NCBI RefSeq assembly: GCF_963675585.1 | Contig: NZ_OY776414.1 | Location: forward strand, 2,211,001-2,275,000 | DNA length: 64,000 nucleotides | Source of the DNA: an uncultured Draconibacterium sp. | Lineage (GTDB): Bacteria; Bacteroidota; Bacteroidia; Bacteroidales; Prolixibacteraceae | Direction: 5' to 3' | Shown here: piece by piece, positions 18,163 through 27,665 of the stretch | How the letters are laid out: every line of letters begins with the position of its first letter | Numbering within the stretch: position 1 is the first letter of the stretch | Notes under the pieces: model-generated | The model's input: the letters and a program-made list of their open reading frames with translations, nothing else | Databases searched by the model: none | What the model was told of the DNA's origin: nothing | Translations under genes and position numbers: made by a program

Positions 18163-18897
18163 ATGAAAAAACTTTTATCTTACCTGTTATCGCCGATTTA
18201 CATTCTCTTTTTTGTACTGGTACTGCTGATTTTTCATCCGATTCAAATGGTATGCAGACTGCTTGGAGGTTATCAACTTCGGAAAAAATCGGTGGATGTG
18301 CTCAATTATTTACTGGTGTATGGATTGTACATAATGGGATGCAAAATTCGTTTTAAAGGTTTTGAAAACTTACCCAAAGACCGGCCTTTTATAATCGTTT
18401 CGAATCACCAAAGTTTAATGGATATTCCGCCAATTGTGATCGGATTCAGAAAACACCATCCAAAGTTTGTTTCCAAAATTGAGTTGGGAAAAGGTATTCC
18501 AAGTATATCTTACAATTTGCGCCACGGCGGTTCTGCTTTAATCGATCGGAAAAATCCACGTCAATCCATTGCAGAAATTATGAAACTGGGTAAACACATC
18601 GAAAAAGAAAAATACTGCGCAAGCATCTTCCCCGAAGGAACCCGAAGCAAAACAGGCAAAGTGAAGCGTTTTCAGCATGCAGGAATTGCATCCTTACTTA
18701 AATATTCGCCATCGGCAGTTCTTGTTCCTTTTGTAATTGACGGTAACCGAGAACTGATGAAAAAAGGAAATTTCCCGCTTACTTTTGGTACCCGTTTAAC
18801 TTATACTGTTTTGCCAACAATCGATCCGAAAGGCAGAAATGCAGAGGAACTTACTCAGGAAATTGAATCAATGATCAAGAAGGAGTTGGGCCAATAA
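18163..18897 (+). CDS. plsC: 1-acyl-sn-glycerol-3-phosphate acyltransferase (PlsC family)
   Basis: This 244-residue membrane-associated acyltransferase makes phosphatidic acid from lysophosphatidic acid and an acyl donor. The catalytic motif appears as SNHQSLMD (HX4D), and the glycerophosphate site as FPEGTRS. One or two N-terminal hydrophobic segments (LLSYLLSPIYILFFVLVLLIF) anchor it to the inner membrane. It starts 2 bases after the ilvA stop, so translation is probably coupled. Related family members acylate other lipids, so the exact acceptor is not certain. Confidence 0.9.
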   Translation: MKKLLSYLLSPIYILFFVLVLLIFHPIQMVCRLLGGYQLRKKSVDVLNYLLVYGLYIMGCKIRFKGFENLPKDRPFIIVSNHQSLMDIPPIVIGFRKHHPKFVSKIELGKGIPSISYNLRHGGSALIDRKNPRQSIAEIMKLGKHIEKEKYCASIFPEGTRSKTGKVKRFQHAGIASLLKYSPSAVLVPFVIDGNRELMKKGNFPLTFGTRLTYTVLPTIDPKGRNAEELTQEIESMIKKELGQ

Positions 18898-18926
18898 GAA
18901 AGAGTGAAATAAAAAAACCAAATAAG

Positions 18927-20048
18927 ATGAACATTGCTCCTTTTGAACTCGAACGGTATTTTGCAAAATACGAATTCAGTACAAAATATTTATTGAGTTG
19001 TTCAGACTGTGAACCTTTGCATTTACAGGAGCTCTTAAAAATGGCCGATACGGAAACCTTGAAGCTGTGGAATAACTTAAAACTGGCTTATACCGAATCC
19101 AGCGGCCATCCACTGTTAAAAGAAGAAATAGCAAAACTTTATACGACAATTATTCCCGACGAACTGAATGTGATGGTTCCCGAGGAAGCTATTTTTATTG
19201 CGATGAATTGCATCCTCGAAAAAGGCGACCATGTGGTGGCTTCATTTCCCGGATATCAATCGTTGTACGAAATTGCCAATGCAATGGGATGCGAGATCTC
19301 TAAATGGCAGCCCAATTTTACGAATGGCTGGAAATTTGATGTTGAAAAGTTAAAAAGTTTACTTCGGCCAAACACAAAACTACTGGTAATTAATTTCCCT
19401 CACAATCCAAGTGGAGCAACAGTTTCAAAAGCTGAATTTTATGAAATAATTGAACTTTGCCGGCAAAATAACACCTTGCTTTTTTCCGATGAAATGTACC
19501 GTTTTTTAGAATACAGTGCTGATAACCGACTGCCTTCCGCTTCAGATTTATACGAAAATGCAATTTCGCTTTTTGGTATGTCAAAAAGCTTTGCATTACC
19601 AGGATTACGAATCGGTTGGTTAAGTTCGAAAAATAAAAAACTGATGAACAAAATAGGAGCATTTAAAGACTATACTACCATTTGCAACAACGCACCCGGC
19701 GAAATTCTTTCCATAATTGCGCTTCAGAATAAACACAAAATTTTAGACAGAAACCTTAAACTAATTTCAGAGAACCTGCAACTTTTAGATTCGTTTTTCG
19801 CAAACTACAAAAATCTTTTTGAGTGGCACAAACCACTTGCCGGCCCCATTTCATTTCCAAAACTGACAACAAACATACACATCGATGAGTTTTGTAAAAT
19901 ATTGGTAACTGAGTACGAAACCATGCTTTTACCTTCATCGGTATATGGTTTTCAAGGTAATTTTTTCAGAATAGGATTTGCCCGCAAAGATTTGAATGAA
20001 GGACTAATACAATTGGAAAATTTTGTGAATCGTCATACTTTTGATTGA
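18927..20048 (+). CDS. PLP-dependent class I/II aminotransferase
   Basis: This 373-residue fold-type I enzyme has the typical NFPHNPSGATVS motif (aspartate-aminotransferase-like), SDEMYRFLEY for the pyridine-contacting aspartate and tyrosine, and Lys220 in GMSKSFALPGLRIGW as the Schiff-base lysine. The C-terminal Arg that binds the substrate carboxylate is probably the one in FFRIGFARKD. The substrate is unclear; similarity of layout to aspartate and aromatic transaminases is general. It lies 29 bases after plsC on the same strand. Confidence 0.88.
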   Translation: MNIAPFELERYFAKYEFSTKYLLSCSDCEPLHLQELLKMADTETLKLWNNLKLAYTESSGHPLLKEEIAKLYTTIIPDELNVMVPEEAIFIAMNCILEKGDHVVASFPGYQSLYEIANAMGCEISKWQPNFTNGWKFDVEKLKSLLRPNTKLLVINFPHNPSGATVSKAEFYEIIELCRQNNTLLFSDEMYRFLEYSADNRLPSASDLYENAISLFGMSKSFALPGLRIGWLSSKNKKLMNKIGAFKDYTTICNNAPGEILSIIALQNKHKILDRNLKLISENLQLLDSFFANYKNLFEWHKPLAGPISFPKLTTNIHIDEFCKILVTEYETMLLPSSVYGFQGNFFRIGFARKDLNEGLIQLENFVNRHTFD

Positions 20049-20067
20049 TACGAATTAAAGCCGGTTT

Positions 20068-21600
20068 ATGAAACACTCTTTACTTTTCATTGCTTTTCTT
20101 CTTTTCACGTTTTCATCGTTCGCACAACTGCGCTACACCCAAACTGTATTTAACAAGGTTGATACGATTAAAGATATGGAGTTTGCGCAATCCGACTGGC
20201 TAAATAATATGGTTAGTTTGCTTGCCGATTACAACATCCACATCGGCGAAAGCAAAACCATTGAACGCCCTCTGTACATGGACATTTATTCGCCGCATGA
20301 TGATACTGTAAGTAAACGCCCTGCCATTCTTTTTGGATTTTCGGGAGGATTTTTAAAGGGTTCGCGGCACAACGACGACATGATTGCATTTTGCGACTCG
20401 TTTGCACGACGTGGATATGTTACTGCAAACTTCGATTACCGGATTGGCATGGGTGCCGATGTTACCATGGTTTTTGGCATCCCAATCCACGTATCAATTT
20501 CAGAAAGGAATGGTGCTCGGACAGTGTATCGTGCCGTTCAGGACAGCCGGGCTGCCATTCGTTTTTTAAAACACAATGCAAATGAATTTGGTATCGATAC
20601 CACTAAAATTTACCTGGCCGGAAGCAGTGCCGGAGGCTTTGTGGCATTGCATAATTTATACATGGACAAACCAGATGAAATACCACCATTTGCGCTCGGG
20701 TCACCTACACTTGGCAACCTCGACACGCTTGGAATTCAAGGCTACGATGGCCGCGCCAATGCAATCGTTTCGATGTGGGGTGCATTGCAAACACCCGATT
20801 TAATTGAAAATGAACAGCGACCCGCACTTTTAATTCACGGAGAGGAAGATGATGTGGTTTATTTCAAAAAAGGGGTACCGCTAAAAACACTCATTCCTGA
20901 TTTAGATGCACTGGATTTTAACATACCGGAAACTTACGGCGGATACTGTATCGACACTGCGCTGATTAACCGGAATATTCCCCACAACACCTATTTTGTG
21001 CCCGGCAAAAGACACGAATTTTACGGTGTAAAAACCGGCAATTTTGGCGACAATGGTCCTAACCAGTATTGGGACACTGTTCAATGGAAAATTTCAGATT
21101 TCTTATTTGAACAATTTAGACCAATTGCTGAGTTTGAATACGATGTTCAGGAATTAACCTTGAATTGTTTTGACAATACTGCAAATTCCACTTTGTCGGA
21201 ATGGGAATTTGGCGATGAAACAATTGGAAATGGCAGCACTGTCAGTCATTCATTTCATTCACCGGGGTATTACAAAATCAAATTAAGCTCATGCAATGCG
21301 AATATGGCCTGTGATACGCTTTCGCAAATTGTAGCAATAGGAAATCCTACGCAGGTTCAAACTTCCTTCGCGCCACAAATAAAACTATTTCCAAATCCGG
21401 CAATCGATCAACTGCACATTTCAGGCATTGCAGAAAACAGCCGCATCGAAATTATTGACCTTTTGGGAAGAACAGCGATTGTTGCGAACCTTTCTGATTC
21501 AAAAACCGTTGATGTTTCCTTGCTGAACACTGGAATTTATATTCTTAAAATTGAAAGAGAAGCCGGAACTTATGTGCAAAAATTTCAAAAAGTAAATTAG
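20068..21600 (+). CDS. Secreted alpha/beta-hydrolase esterase with PKD and T9SS sorting domains
   Basis: This 510-residue protein has a signal peptide (ending SSFAQ), an alpha/beta-hydrolase domain (about 45-345) with the nucleophile motif GSSAGGF near residue 187 and a terminal His in the PGKRHEFYG segment. A PKD-like domain follows (EWEFGDETIGNGSTVSHSFHSPGYYKIKL, about 370-425). The last 75 residues form a type IX secretion sorting domain (LFPNPAIDQLHISG; DLLGRTAIV; LNTGIYILKI). It should therefore be exported to the surface by T9SS. It resembles carboxylesterase or lipase family enzymes; the substrate is unknown. It is followed by a sulfatase gene, suggesting joint work on a substituted polymer. 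Confidence 0.88.
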   Translation: MKHSLLFIAFLLFTFSSFAQLRYTQTVFNKVDTIKDMEFAQSDWLNNMVSLLADYNIHIGESKTIERPLYMDIYSPHDDTVSKRPAILFGFSGGFLKGSRHNDDMIAFCDSFARRGYVTANFDYRIGMGADVTMVFGIPIHVSISERNGARTVYRAVQDSRAAIRFLKHNANEFGIDTTKIYLAGSSAGGFVALHNLYMDKPDEIPPFALGSPTLGNLDTLGIQGYDGRANAIVSMWGALQTPDLIENEQRPALLIHGEEDDVVYFKKGVPLKTLIPDLDALDFNIPETYGGYCIDTALINRNIPHNTYFVPGKRHEFYGVKTGNFGDNGPNQYWDTVQWKISDFLFEQFRPIAEFEYDVQELTLNCFDNTANSTLSEWEFGDETIGNGSTVSHSFHSPGYYKIKLSSCNANMACDTLSQIVAIGNPTQVQTSFAPQIKLFPNPAIDQLHISGIAENSRIEIIDLLGRTAIVANLSDSKTVDVSLLNTGIYILKIEREAGTYVQKFQKVN

Positions 21601-21656
21601 CATCAAACTTTCAGCAGAAAGAAACGTTGTATTTTTCGTTCGATTAATCATAACTT

Positions 21657-23246
21657 ATGAAACAAGTTTTTATCTACCTCGGAATTATTGCAATCCTCAT
21701 TTTTGCAACATTTTTTATTTACACGCACAGCCAATTCGACAAATCATTAAGTCTTGCTGAAAAGCCAAATGTTATTCTTATTCTGGGTGACGATATTGGT
21801 TACTCCGATATTGGATCGTATGGTTCAGAAATAAAAACACCAAATCTCGATCGATTGGCAGACGAAGGGATTCGGTTCTCCCACTTCTACAACATGGCGA
21901 AATGCGAACCATCGCGGGGCACACTGTTTACCGGTTTATACCAGGGCGGACACAATGCCATGAACCTTGCACAAATTCTGCGACAAGATGGATATTACAC
22001 CGTGCATTCCGGAAAAGAACACTGGCCCCAATGGGCACCCGAACACGTTCGTGCCAAGTATGTTTCCGACCAGTCGTTAACGTTCCGCGCCATGAGTGAA
22101 TTCTTTGAGCCACCTTCAAAAAAGTGGTCCAATCCTTTTATTCTAAATGGGAAGGAAGTCAGTGCCGATGAAATTTATCACGAAAAGGAGCCTTTTTACA
22201 AAACAGATGTCCTTACTGACAACGCATTAAAATGGATTGAAAAACCCATTGATGATGGACAGCCATTTTTTCTGTTTTTGGGTTATGGTGCTGCCCACTA
22301 CCCGCTTCAGGCACGTCCGGAAGACATTGCCAAATACCGTGGAACCTACTTGAAGGGATGGGATAAAATTCGTGAAGAACGGTTGCAACGATTAATTTCC
22401 AAAGGTCACTTTCCTGAAGGAACTCAATTGAGTGCGCCAAGTTCAAACATTAACAAATTCAGAGGCCATCCGGATGGAGACGAAGCTATTCGGGAGAAAA
22501 TTCCACTTTACCGTGCCTGGGATACTTTAACTGAAAAGGAAAAAGACGAAATGGATTTGGAGATGTCAGTATTTGCAGCAATGGTAGACCGGATGGACCA
22601 AAACATTGGGCGTGTTTTAGATTTCCTCGACAAAAAAGGAATAGCAGACAATACAATCGTGATTTTTCTATCCGATAATGGTTCATGCCCGTATGATAGC
22701 AACCGCGATTTTGATGTTCCTCCCGGACCGGCAGAAGGTTTCCGAACTTTAAGTGCAGCCTGGGCGAATGTTGGAAATACACCCTACAAGTTTTTTAAAC
22801 AATACGGTCACGAAGGTGGCACACAAACACATTTTATTTTGCGTTGGCCGCAAAAGGTAAAAGCCGGCCAGTTAACCCACCAGCAAGGTCACATTGTAGA
22901 CATTGCCCCCACTTTGCTGGAAGCCACAAAAACACATTTCCCCAAAAAATACGGCACCATAAAATGTCAGCCATTACAGGGAAATTCTCTGTTGCCAATT
23001 TTAAATGGAGAAACACGTGAAGAACCTGAATTTTTTATTTCGGGATGGACCGATAATTTTAGGATGTTTCGAAAAGGTGATTATAAAATTGTAAAAGTTA
23101 ATGGTGAAGATTGGGAGCTTTATAATTTAAAGAACGATCCTACAGAAATTACAAATCTTGCAATTGAAAAACCGGAGATGGTTCAGGAATTGGTGAAAGC
23201 TTACGAGTTGAAACAGTTGGAACTGGAAGCGCAGGCGGCAAAATAA
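21657..23246 (+). CDS. Formylglycine-dependent type I sulfatase
   Basis: This 529-residue sulfatase opens with an uncleaved-looking signal or anchor helix (residues 4-22). The metal-binding site starts with LILGDDIGYSD (Asp45-Asp46). The activation motif is CEPSRGTLFTG, with Cys83 converted to formylglycine; this CxPSR form can be matured anaerobically. Further metal and sulphate contacts appear in HSGKEHW, GYGAAHYP and IVIFLSDNGSCP. It hydrolyses sulphate esters on a glycan or small molecule, specificity unknown. No maturase gene is in the window. It ends the run that starts at ilvA and is followed by a terminator. Confidence 0.93.
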   Translation: MKQVFIYLGIIAILIFATFFIYTHSQFDKSLSLAEKPNVILILGDDIGYSDIGSYGSEIKTPNLDRLADEGIRFSHFYNMAKCEPSRGTLFTGLYQGGHNAMNLAQILRQDGYYTVHSGKEHWPQWAPEHVRAKYVSDQSLTFRAMSEFFEPPSKKWSNPFILNGKEVSADEIYHEKEPFYKTDVLTDNALKWIEKPIDDGQPFFLFLGYGAAHYPLQARPEDIAKYRGTYLKGWDKIREERLQRLISKGHFPEGTQLSAPSSNINKFRGHPDGDEAIREKIPLYRAWDTLTEKEKDEMDLEMSVFAAMVDRMDQNIGRVLDFLDKKGIADNTIVIFLSDNGSCPYDSNRDFDVPPGPAEGFRTLSAAWANVGNTPYKFFKQYGHEGGTQTHFILRWPQKVKAGQLTHQQGHIVDIAPTLLEATKTHFPKKYGTIKCQPLQGNSLLPILNGETREEPEFFISGWTDNFRMFRKGDYKIVKVNGEDWELYNLKNDPTEITNLAIEKPEMVQELVKAYELKQLELEAQAAK

Positions 23247-23280
23247 AAGCCACCCAATAAATCAGGTGGCTTTCACAAAA
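23246..23280. terminator. Terminator between convergent sulfatase and aquaporin genes
   Basis: AAAGCCACC (23246-23254) pairs with GGTGGCTTT (23265-23273) around a 10-base loop. The flanking A/T tracts let it serve the sulfatase transcript and possibly the aquaporin transcript from the other side. Confidence 0.75.
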
Positions 23281-23300
23281 AAATATCTGGTTTGTTTAGC

Positions 23301-23990
23301 TTATTCCTCTTCCGGAGATAAATATTTATATACAATTCCGGCTAAAATTGCACCCACAATCGGAGCCAGCCAAAACAGCCACAATTGCCCCATCAATTCG
23401 GGATTACCCGTAAAAATGGCCTGGCTCGTACTACGTGCCGGATTAACCGAAGTATTTGTAACCGGAATACTAATCAGATGAATAAGAGTTAACGAAAGTC
23501 CGATGGCCACACCAGCCAAATATTTTGGAGCTTTTGAATGTGTTGCTCCCAAAATAACAATCAAAAAGAAAAAGGTTAAAACCACTTCTATCACAAGGGC
23601 AGAAAGCATTCCGTAACCATCGGGCGAATAAGCACCGTATCCGTTTGAAGCAAACGTTCCAATTTCGGCACCAGGCTTTCCGGCAACTATAACAAACAGA
23701 ATTCCGGCGCCGGCTATCGCACCCAGTAACTGTGAAATAATATACGGAATCAGTTCTTTACTATCAAATCGGCCACCGATCCACAAGCCCACCGAAACTG
23801 CGGGATTTAAGTGACACCCGGAAATATGCCCGATGGCATAAACCATAGTAAGTACCGTTAAACCAAAAGCCAGCGAAACGCCGACAAAACCGATTCCCAA
23901 CTCAGGGTAACCTGCTGCAAGCACAGCACTACCACAACCTCCTAGAACCAACCACATGGTTCCGAAAAATTCAGCAATTAGTTTTTTCAT
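23301..23990 (-). CDS. aqpZ: Aquaporin Z-like water channel
   Basis: Starting at the ATG at 23990 gives 229 residues, the usual AqpZ length; an upstream ATG at 24038 would add 16 untypical residues. Six membrane helices and the two half-helix signatures are present: [10 protein letters not shown] and [10 protein letters not shown]. The second NPA is followed by the selectivity-filter Arg, and a His in the fifth helix region ([12 protein letters not shown]) fits a water-selective pore. It is convergent with the sulfatase gene and alone on its strand. Confidence 0.92.
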   Translation of the reverse strand: MKKLIAEFFGTMWLVLGGCGSAVLAAGYPELGIGFVGVSLAFGLTVLTMVYAIGHISGCHLNPAVSVGLWIGGRFDSKELIPYIISQLLGAIAGAGILFVIVAGKPGAEIGTFASNGYGAYSPDGYGMLSALVIEVVLTFFFLIVILGATHSKAPKYLAGVAIGLSLTLIHLISIPVTNTSVNPARSTSQAIFTGNPELMGQLWLFWLAPIVGAILAGIVYKYLSPEEE

Positions 23991-24243
23991 ATTGTAATGT
24001 TTAGAATGAACAATAAAAACAACACTCCCATTTTCCAACGGGCAGAGTAGTCATTTTCAATTATTTATGCAAGTTAAAACATCTGAAATAAATATCCAAT
24101 TGTCACTAATGTGGCAACAAAAATTGCTTCGGCCATTCTTTTCAAAAAGCTTGCAATCAGGCGAAAAATAACTTTGTCAGGTCGGTGAAAAAAGATAATT
24201 TAGCGACTCTTATTCAAAATCGGTTCAAAAGGTATTTACTCGT

Positions 24244-25470
24244 ATGAAAATTCTAAAGTTGAAACTTCACTGGCAAATCTTAATCGCACTTATTTTAGCA
24301 ATCGCTTTTGGTTATTTTGTACCCAACGGAGTAGTATACGTAGAGTGGATGGGAGACATTTTTTTACGTGCGCTTAAAATGGTAATTATCCCTTTAATTT
24401 TAAGTTCGATTATTAGTGGAGTTACCAGCATGGGCGAAGGAAGTAACCTGGGCAGACTAAGTTTAAAAACGCTACTGTATTATCTGAGCACCAGCACCAT
24501 AGCCATATTAATAGGATTGACAGTTGTAAATATTGTAAAACCCGGTGTGGGAATTGAGCTTGGTTTTACCCAATCGGTTGAAGGACTTGCCGAAAAAGCA
24601 GGTTCGGTTAAAGATATTTTATACCGCCTCGTGCCCGATAACATTGTTGATGCCATGGCACAGGGAACCATTTTATCGGTAATCTTTTTTGCCATTGTTT
24701 TTGGTTATTTTATAACTCAGGTAGAAAGTAAATACAAAAAATCGCTTACCACATTTTTCGATGCAATATTTGCGGTAATGATGAAAGTGACATTGTTTAT
24801 TATAAAATTTACACCACTCGGAATTTTCGGAATTGTAGCCAAAGAAGTTGCGCGGAATGCCGATCAGCTTGCTGGTATTGCAGGCAGTCTGGCCATTTAC
24901 AGTCTATGCGTTGTTGGCGGTTTACTTATTCATGCCTTTATTTTTCTTCCATTAATTGTGCGTTTTGTAGGAAAAGCCAAAGCCTGGAAACATTTTAAAA
25001 ACATGGCTACACCTTTGCTCACTGCATTTTCAACCTCGTCGTCGAGTGCAACACTGCCACTTACCATGGAAGCGCTTGAAAGTAAAAGTGGCGTTTCAAA
25101 CAAAATTACAAGTTTTACTCTCCCACTTGGGGCCACCATTAACATGGACGGAACAGCACTTTACGAATGTGTGGCTGCCATGTTTATCGCACAGGCGTAT
25201 GGGGTAGAACTTTCCTTTGCTCAACAGGCTTTGGTTGTAGTTACGGCACTGCTTGCTTCAATTGGTGCAGCCGGCATTCCTATGGCCGGACTGGTGATGA
25301 TTACGGTGGTACTAACGGCTGTTGGTCTTCCGCTTGAAGGAATTGGACTAATTTTAGCCGTTGATCGTATTTTGGATATGTTGCGCACCGCTGTTAATGT
25401 ATGGAGCGACAGTTGTGGCGCAGTTACCGTAGCACGGTCGGAAGGAGAAGAAACGTTAGTGGGAATTTAG
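24244..25470 (+). CDS. Dicarboxylate/amino acid:cation symporter (DAACS family)
   Basis: This 408-residue inner-membrane carrier belongs to the GltP/DctA family, which imports glutamate, aspartate or C4-dicarboxylates with sodium or protons. The two re-entrant loop signatures are clear: the serine-rich AFSTSSSSATLPLTMEAL (about 260-277) and the unwound-helix LPLGATINMDGTALYE (about 288-303). The C-terminal substrate site is WSDSCGAVTVARSEGEE. Substrate choice among family members cannot be settled here. A -7-like element TAACTTTG occurs at 24169-24176. Confidence 0.93.
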   Translation: MKILKLKLHWQILIALILAIAFGYFVPNGVVYVEWMGDIFLRALKMVIIPLILSSIISGVTSMGEGSNLGRLSLKTLLYYLSTSTIAILIGLTVVNIVKPGVGIELGFTQSVEGLAEKAGSVKDILYRLVPDNIVDAMAQGTILSVIFFAIVFGYFITQVESKYKKSLTTFFDAIFAVMMKVTLFIIKFTPLGIFGIVAKEVARNADQLAGIAGSLAIYSLCVVGGLLIHAFIFLPLIVRFVGKAKAWKHFKNMATPLLTAFSTSSSSATLPLTMEALESKSGVSNKITSFTLPLGATINMDGTALYECVAAMFIAQAYGVELSFAQQALVVVTALLASIGAAGIPMAGLVMITVVLTAVGLPLEGIGLILAVDRILDMLRTAVNVWSDSCGAVTVARSEGEETLVGI

Positions 25471-25572
25471 TGTTCAGTGGCAGTTGAAAGCAGAAAAGAC
25501 CCTATCCTTTTAAACTGTTTATAAATAAGGATCAGATCTTTTGGCTGAAGAGCCTCGTCCAACCACTCTTAA

Positions 25573-25635
25573 CTACAAACGGTTCGTTTTGGTCTGCAAA
25601 ACACAGGCATCAATCTACAAAATACAGGCATCAAT
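25573..25635 (+). repeat. Three 21-bp-period direct repeats before the LytS/LytTR genes
   Basis: CTACAAA (25573), CTGCAAA (25594) and CTACAAA (25615) recur at exactly 21-bp steps. The second and third units, 25593-25613 and 25614-25634, match at 19 of 21 positions. Further right, ATTGG recurs at 25648 and 25669, again 21 bp apart. LytTR regulators bind direct 9-bp repeats spaced about two helical turns apart, so this is a candidate autoregulatory binding array about 105-165 bp upstream of the kinase start. Confidence 0.55.
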
Positions 25636-25738
25636 CGCTAAGCGCTGATTGGACGAAATTATGCACTTATTGGCAGAATATCAGGTATTTATTCAAACAA
25701 AACACGTACAATTGTAAAAAGAAAACATTTAGTACAAA

Positions 25739-26770
25739 ATGAAAATTTTTAAGTACCGGCTTCTCAACCATATCTTATTTTGGTTATTTATATTTTCGTA
25801 TTACACAGCTCCGCGTGTTGTGGGTTATGGATTTACAGCCGAAGCTTTTATAAACTTTCTTTACATACCGCTCGATATACTCACTGTATATTTTATCATC
25901 GAATTCCTTATCCCCCGCTTTGTTTTTCGCACTCGTAAACTTTTATTATTTGCAATTGGTGCCTTGTTTGCCATCGGATTGAACATCATGATTTCTCATT
26001 TCATCATGTTTAATATCCAGCCGCTACTTGGTTTCTGGATTATGAAGAAGCCATTTATTTACGAACTTTTCGAGTGGTTAACAAATAGTTTTATGATTGT
26101 TGGAATGGCTACTGCACTAAAATTATTTAGTTACTCGTATAACATTCAGCTTACAAAATCGGAACTGGAACGCAAAACAGTACAATCGGAGTTGGGAATT
26201 CTGCGTTCGCAGGTAAATCCTCACTTTTTGTTTAATGTACTAAATAACATCGACGCACTTATTTATGAAGACAAAGAAAAAGCTTCGAATGCCATTGTTT
26301 TATTATCGAAAATAATGCGTTACATGTTGCAGGAATCAAAACACGAACAAGTAAAGCTAAACAAGGAAATAAGTTACATTGAAGACTACCTCGAATTGGC
26401 CAAACTTAGTTTTAGCGACCCTGATTTTTTAAAGTTCAGCTTAAACGGTTTAACAAAAACAAATCACATTCCTCCCCTGCTTTTTATACCAATTATTGAA
26501 AATGCGGTAAAACATTGCAACAAACAATCGGAATCGCCCGGTATTGAAATTGAATTTTCGATTAACGATGAAAACATTGAGTTGAAAACTTCGAACTATG
26601 TAAAACGAAACAACTTTAAATTGCCCAACAGCGGAACAGGCACCGGTTTAAAAAACGTAGAAAAGCGTTTAAAACTGCTTTATAACGAAAACTATAAATT
26701 TGATATCAATCAGAATATGGATAAATTTGAGGTATTCATAAAAATTCCGCTTAAATACAGTATAAAATGA
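25739..26770 (+). CDS. LytS-type sensor histidine kinase
   Basis: This 343-residue kinase has four predicted membrane helices in its first 130 residues, no periplasmic sensor domain, and the His_kinase domain with the phospho-accepting His162 in SQVNPHFLFNVLNNI. The ATPase part has IPPLLFIPIIENAVKHC (N box) and NSGTGTGLKNVEKRL (G box). It presumably senses a membrane or envelope signal. Its stop overlaps the start of the LytTR regulator by 4 bases (ATGA), showing tight coupling. Confidence 0.94.
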   Translation: MKIFKYRLLNHILFWLFIFSYYTAPRVVGYGFTAEAFINFLYIPLDILTVYFIIEFLIPRFVFRTRKLLLFAIGALFAIGLNIMISHFIMFNIQPLLGFWIMKKPFIYELFEWLTNSFMIVGMATALKLFSYSYNIQLTKSELERKTVQSELGILRSQVNPHFLFNVLNNIDALIYEDKEKASNAIVLLSKIMRYMLQESKHEQVKLNKEISYIEDYLELAKLSFSDPDFLKFSLNGLTKTNHIPPLLFIPIIENAVKHCNKQSESPGIEIEFSINDENIELKTSNYVKRNNFKLPNSGTGTGLKNVEKRLKLLYNENYKFDINQNMDKFEVFIKIPLKYSIK

Positions 26771-27507
26771 AAATGAATTGCATAGCTGTTGACGATGAAC
26801 TTTTGGCCTTGAAAAAAATTCAGCGTTTTGCCGAAAAAATCGATTATTTAAACCTGGTCGGAACCTTCGACAGTGCACTTGCTACCTTCTCATTTTTGCG
26901 CGAAAACAAAGTCGATCTTATATTTCTGGACATCCAAATGGACGAGTTTACAGGAATTCAACTGATTGAAACATTAAAAAATCCGCCTTACATAATTTTA
27001 ACGACTGCGTTTGATGAATATGCGTTAAAAGCCTACGAACTGGATGTGGTTGACTACCTTTTAAAACCCATTCCTTTTGAACGATTTATTAAAGCGGTTG
27101 AAAAAGTGTATGCCCGTTTTTTAAAAGACAACAGTCAAAACAATCAAATCCAGCAGACTTTACCTCAGAATGCACCCGGCGAACAAGTGGACTACACTTT
27201 TATAAAATCGGGAAATAAAACGGTAAAAGTTTATTTTAATAAAATACTTTACATTGAAGGACAACGTGATTATTTGCAAATCCACACCGAAGACAACCGG
27301 ATTATGACCCTGCTGAATTTTAAAAAAATGCAGGAAATGCTTGATCCGCAGAAATTTGTACGTGTACACAAATCGTACATAATTGCCATTGATAAAATCG
27401 ACTACATAGAAAACAATGCCATAAAAATAAAACAAAAGCTGATTCCGGTGAGCAGCACCTACAAGGTTGCCTTTTATAACCTACTAAACAATAAGAACTT
27501 TATTTAA
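26767..27507 (+). CDS. LytTR-family response regulator
   Basis: This 246-residue regulator begins with a receiver domain: acidic pair VDDE, phospho-acceptor Asp55 in LIFLDIQMDE, Thr in ILTTAFDEYA and Lys in YLLKPI. The C-terminal LytTR domain (about 145-246) shows FIKSGNKTVKVYFNKILYIE and VRVHKSYIIAIDKID. It partners the kinase at 25739 and probably binds direct repeats such as those at 25573-25635. Confidence 0.95.
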   Translation: MKMNCIAVDDELLALKKIQRFAEKIDYLNLVGTFDSALATFSFLRENKVDLIFLDIQMDEFTGIQLIETLKNPPYIILTTAFDEYALKAYELDVVDYLLKPIPFERFIKAVEKVYARFLKDNSQNNQIQQTLPQNAPGEQVDYTFIKSGNKTVKVYFNKILYIEGQRDYLQIHTEDNRIMTLLNFKKMQEMLDPQKFVRVHKSYIIAIDKIDYIENNAIKIKQKLIPVSSTYKVAFYNLLNNKNFI

Positions 27508-27586
27508 GACCCTCAAAAATCCACTTTTTTAACAATTTTTAGCCTCATTTATACCGCATAAACATTCTTGTTTTGCTTCTGTTTTT

Positions 27587-27594
27587 TACTTTTG
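27587..27594 (+). promoter_or_regulatory. -7 promoter element (TACTTTTG)
   Basis: A perfect TAnnTTTG element lies 71 bases before the ATG at 27666. No TTTG sits at the ideal 19-base distance; the nearest is at 27572-27575, so only the -7 box is convincing. Confidence 0.45.
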
Positions 27595-27665
27595 CAACGG
27601 TTTTTAAAAACCGTTTATAATGCCATTTAACAACATTAAATTTTTTAACTAACAATTTTTATAAG

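Noticed and set aside
25593-25634. CRISPR-like array before the LytS gene
   Set aside because: The repeats directly abut without unique spacers and number only two to three; a regulator binding array fits better.
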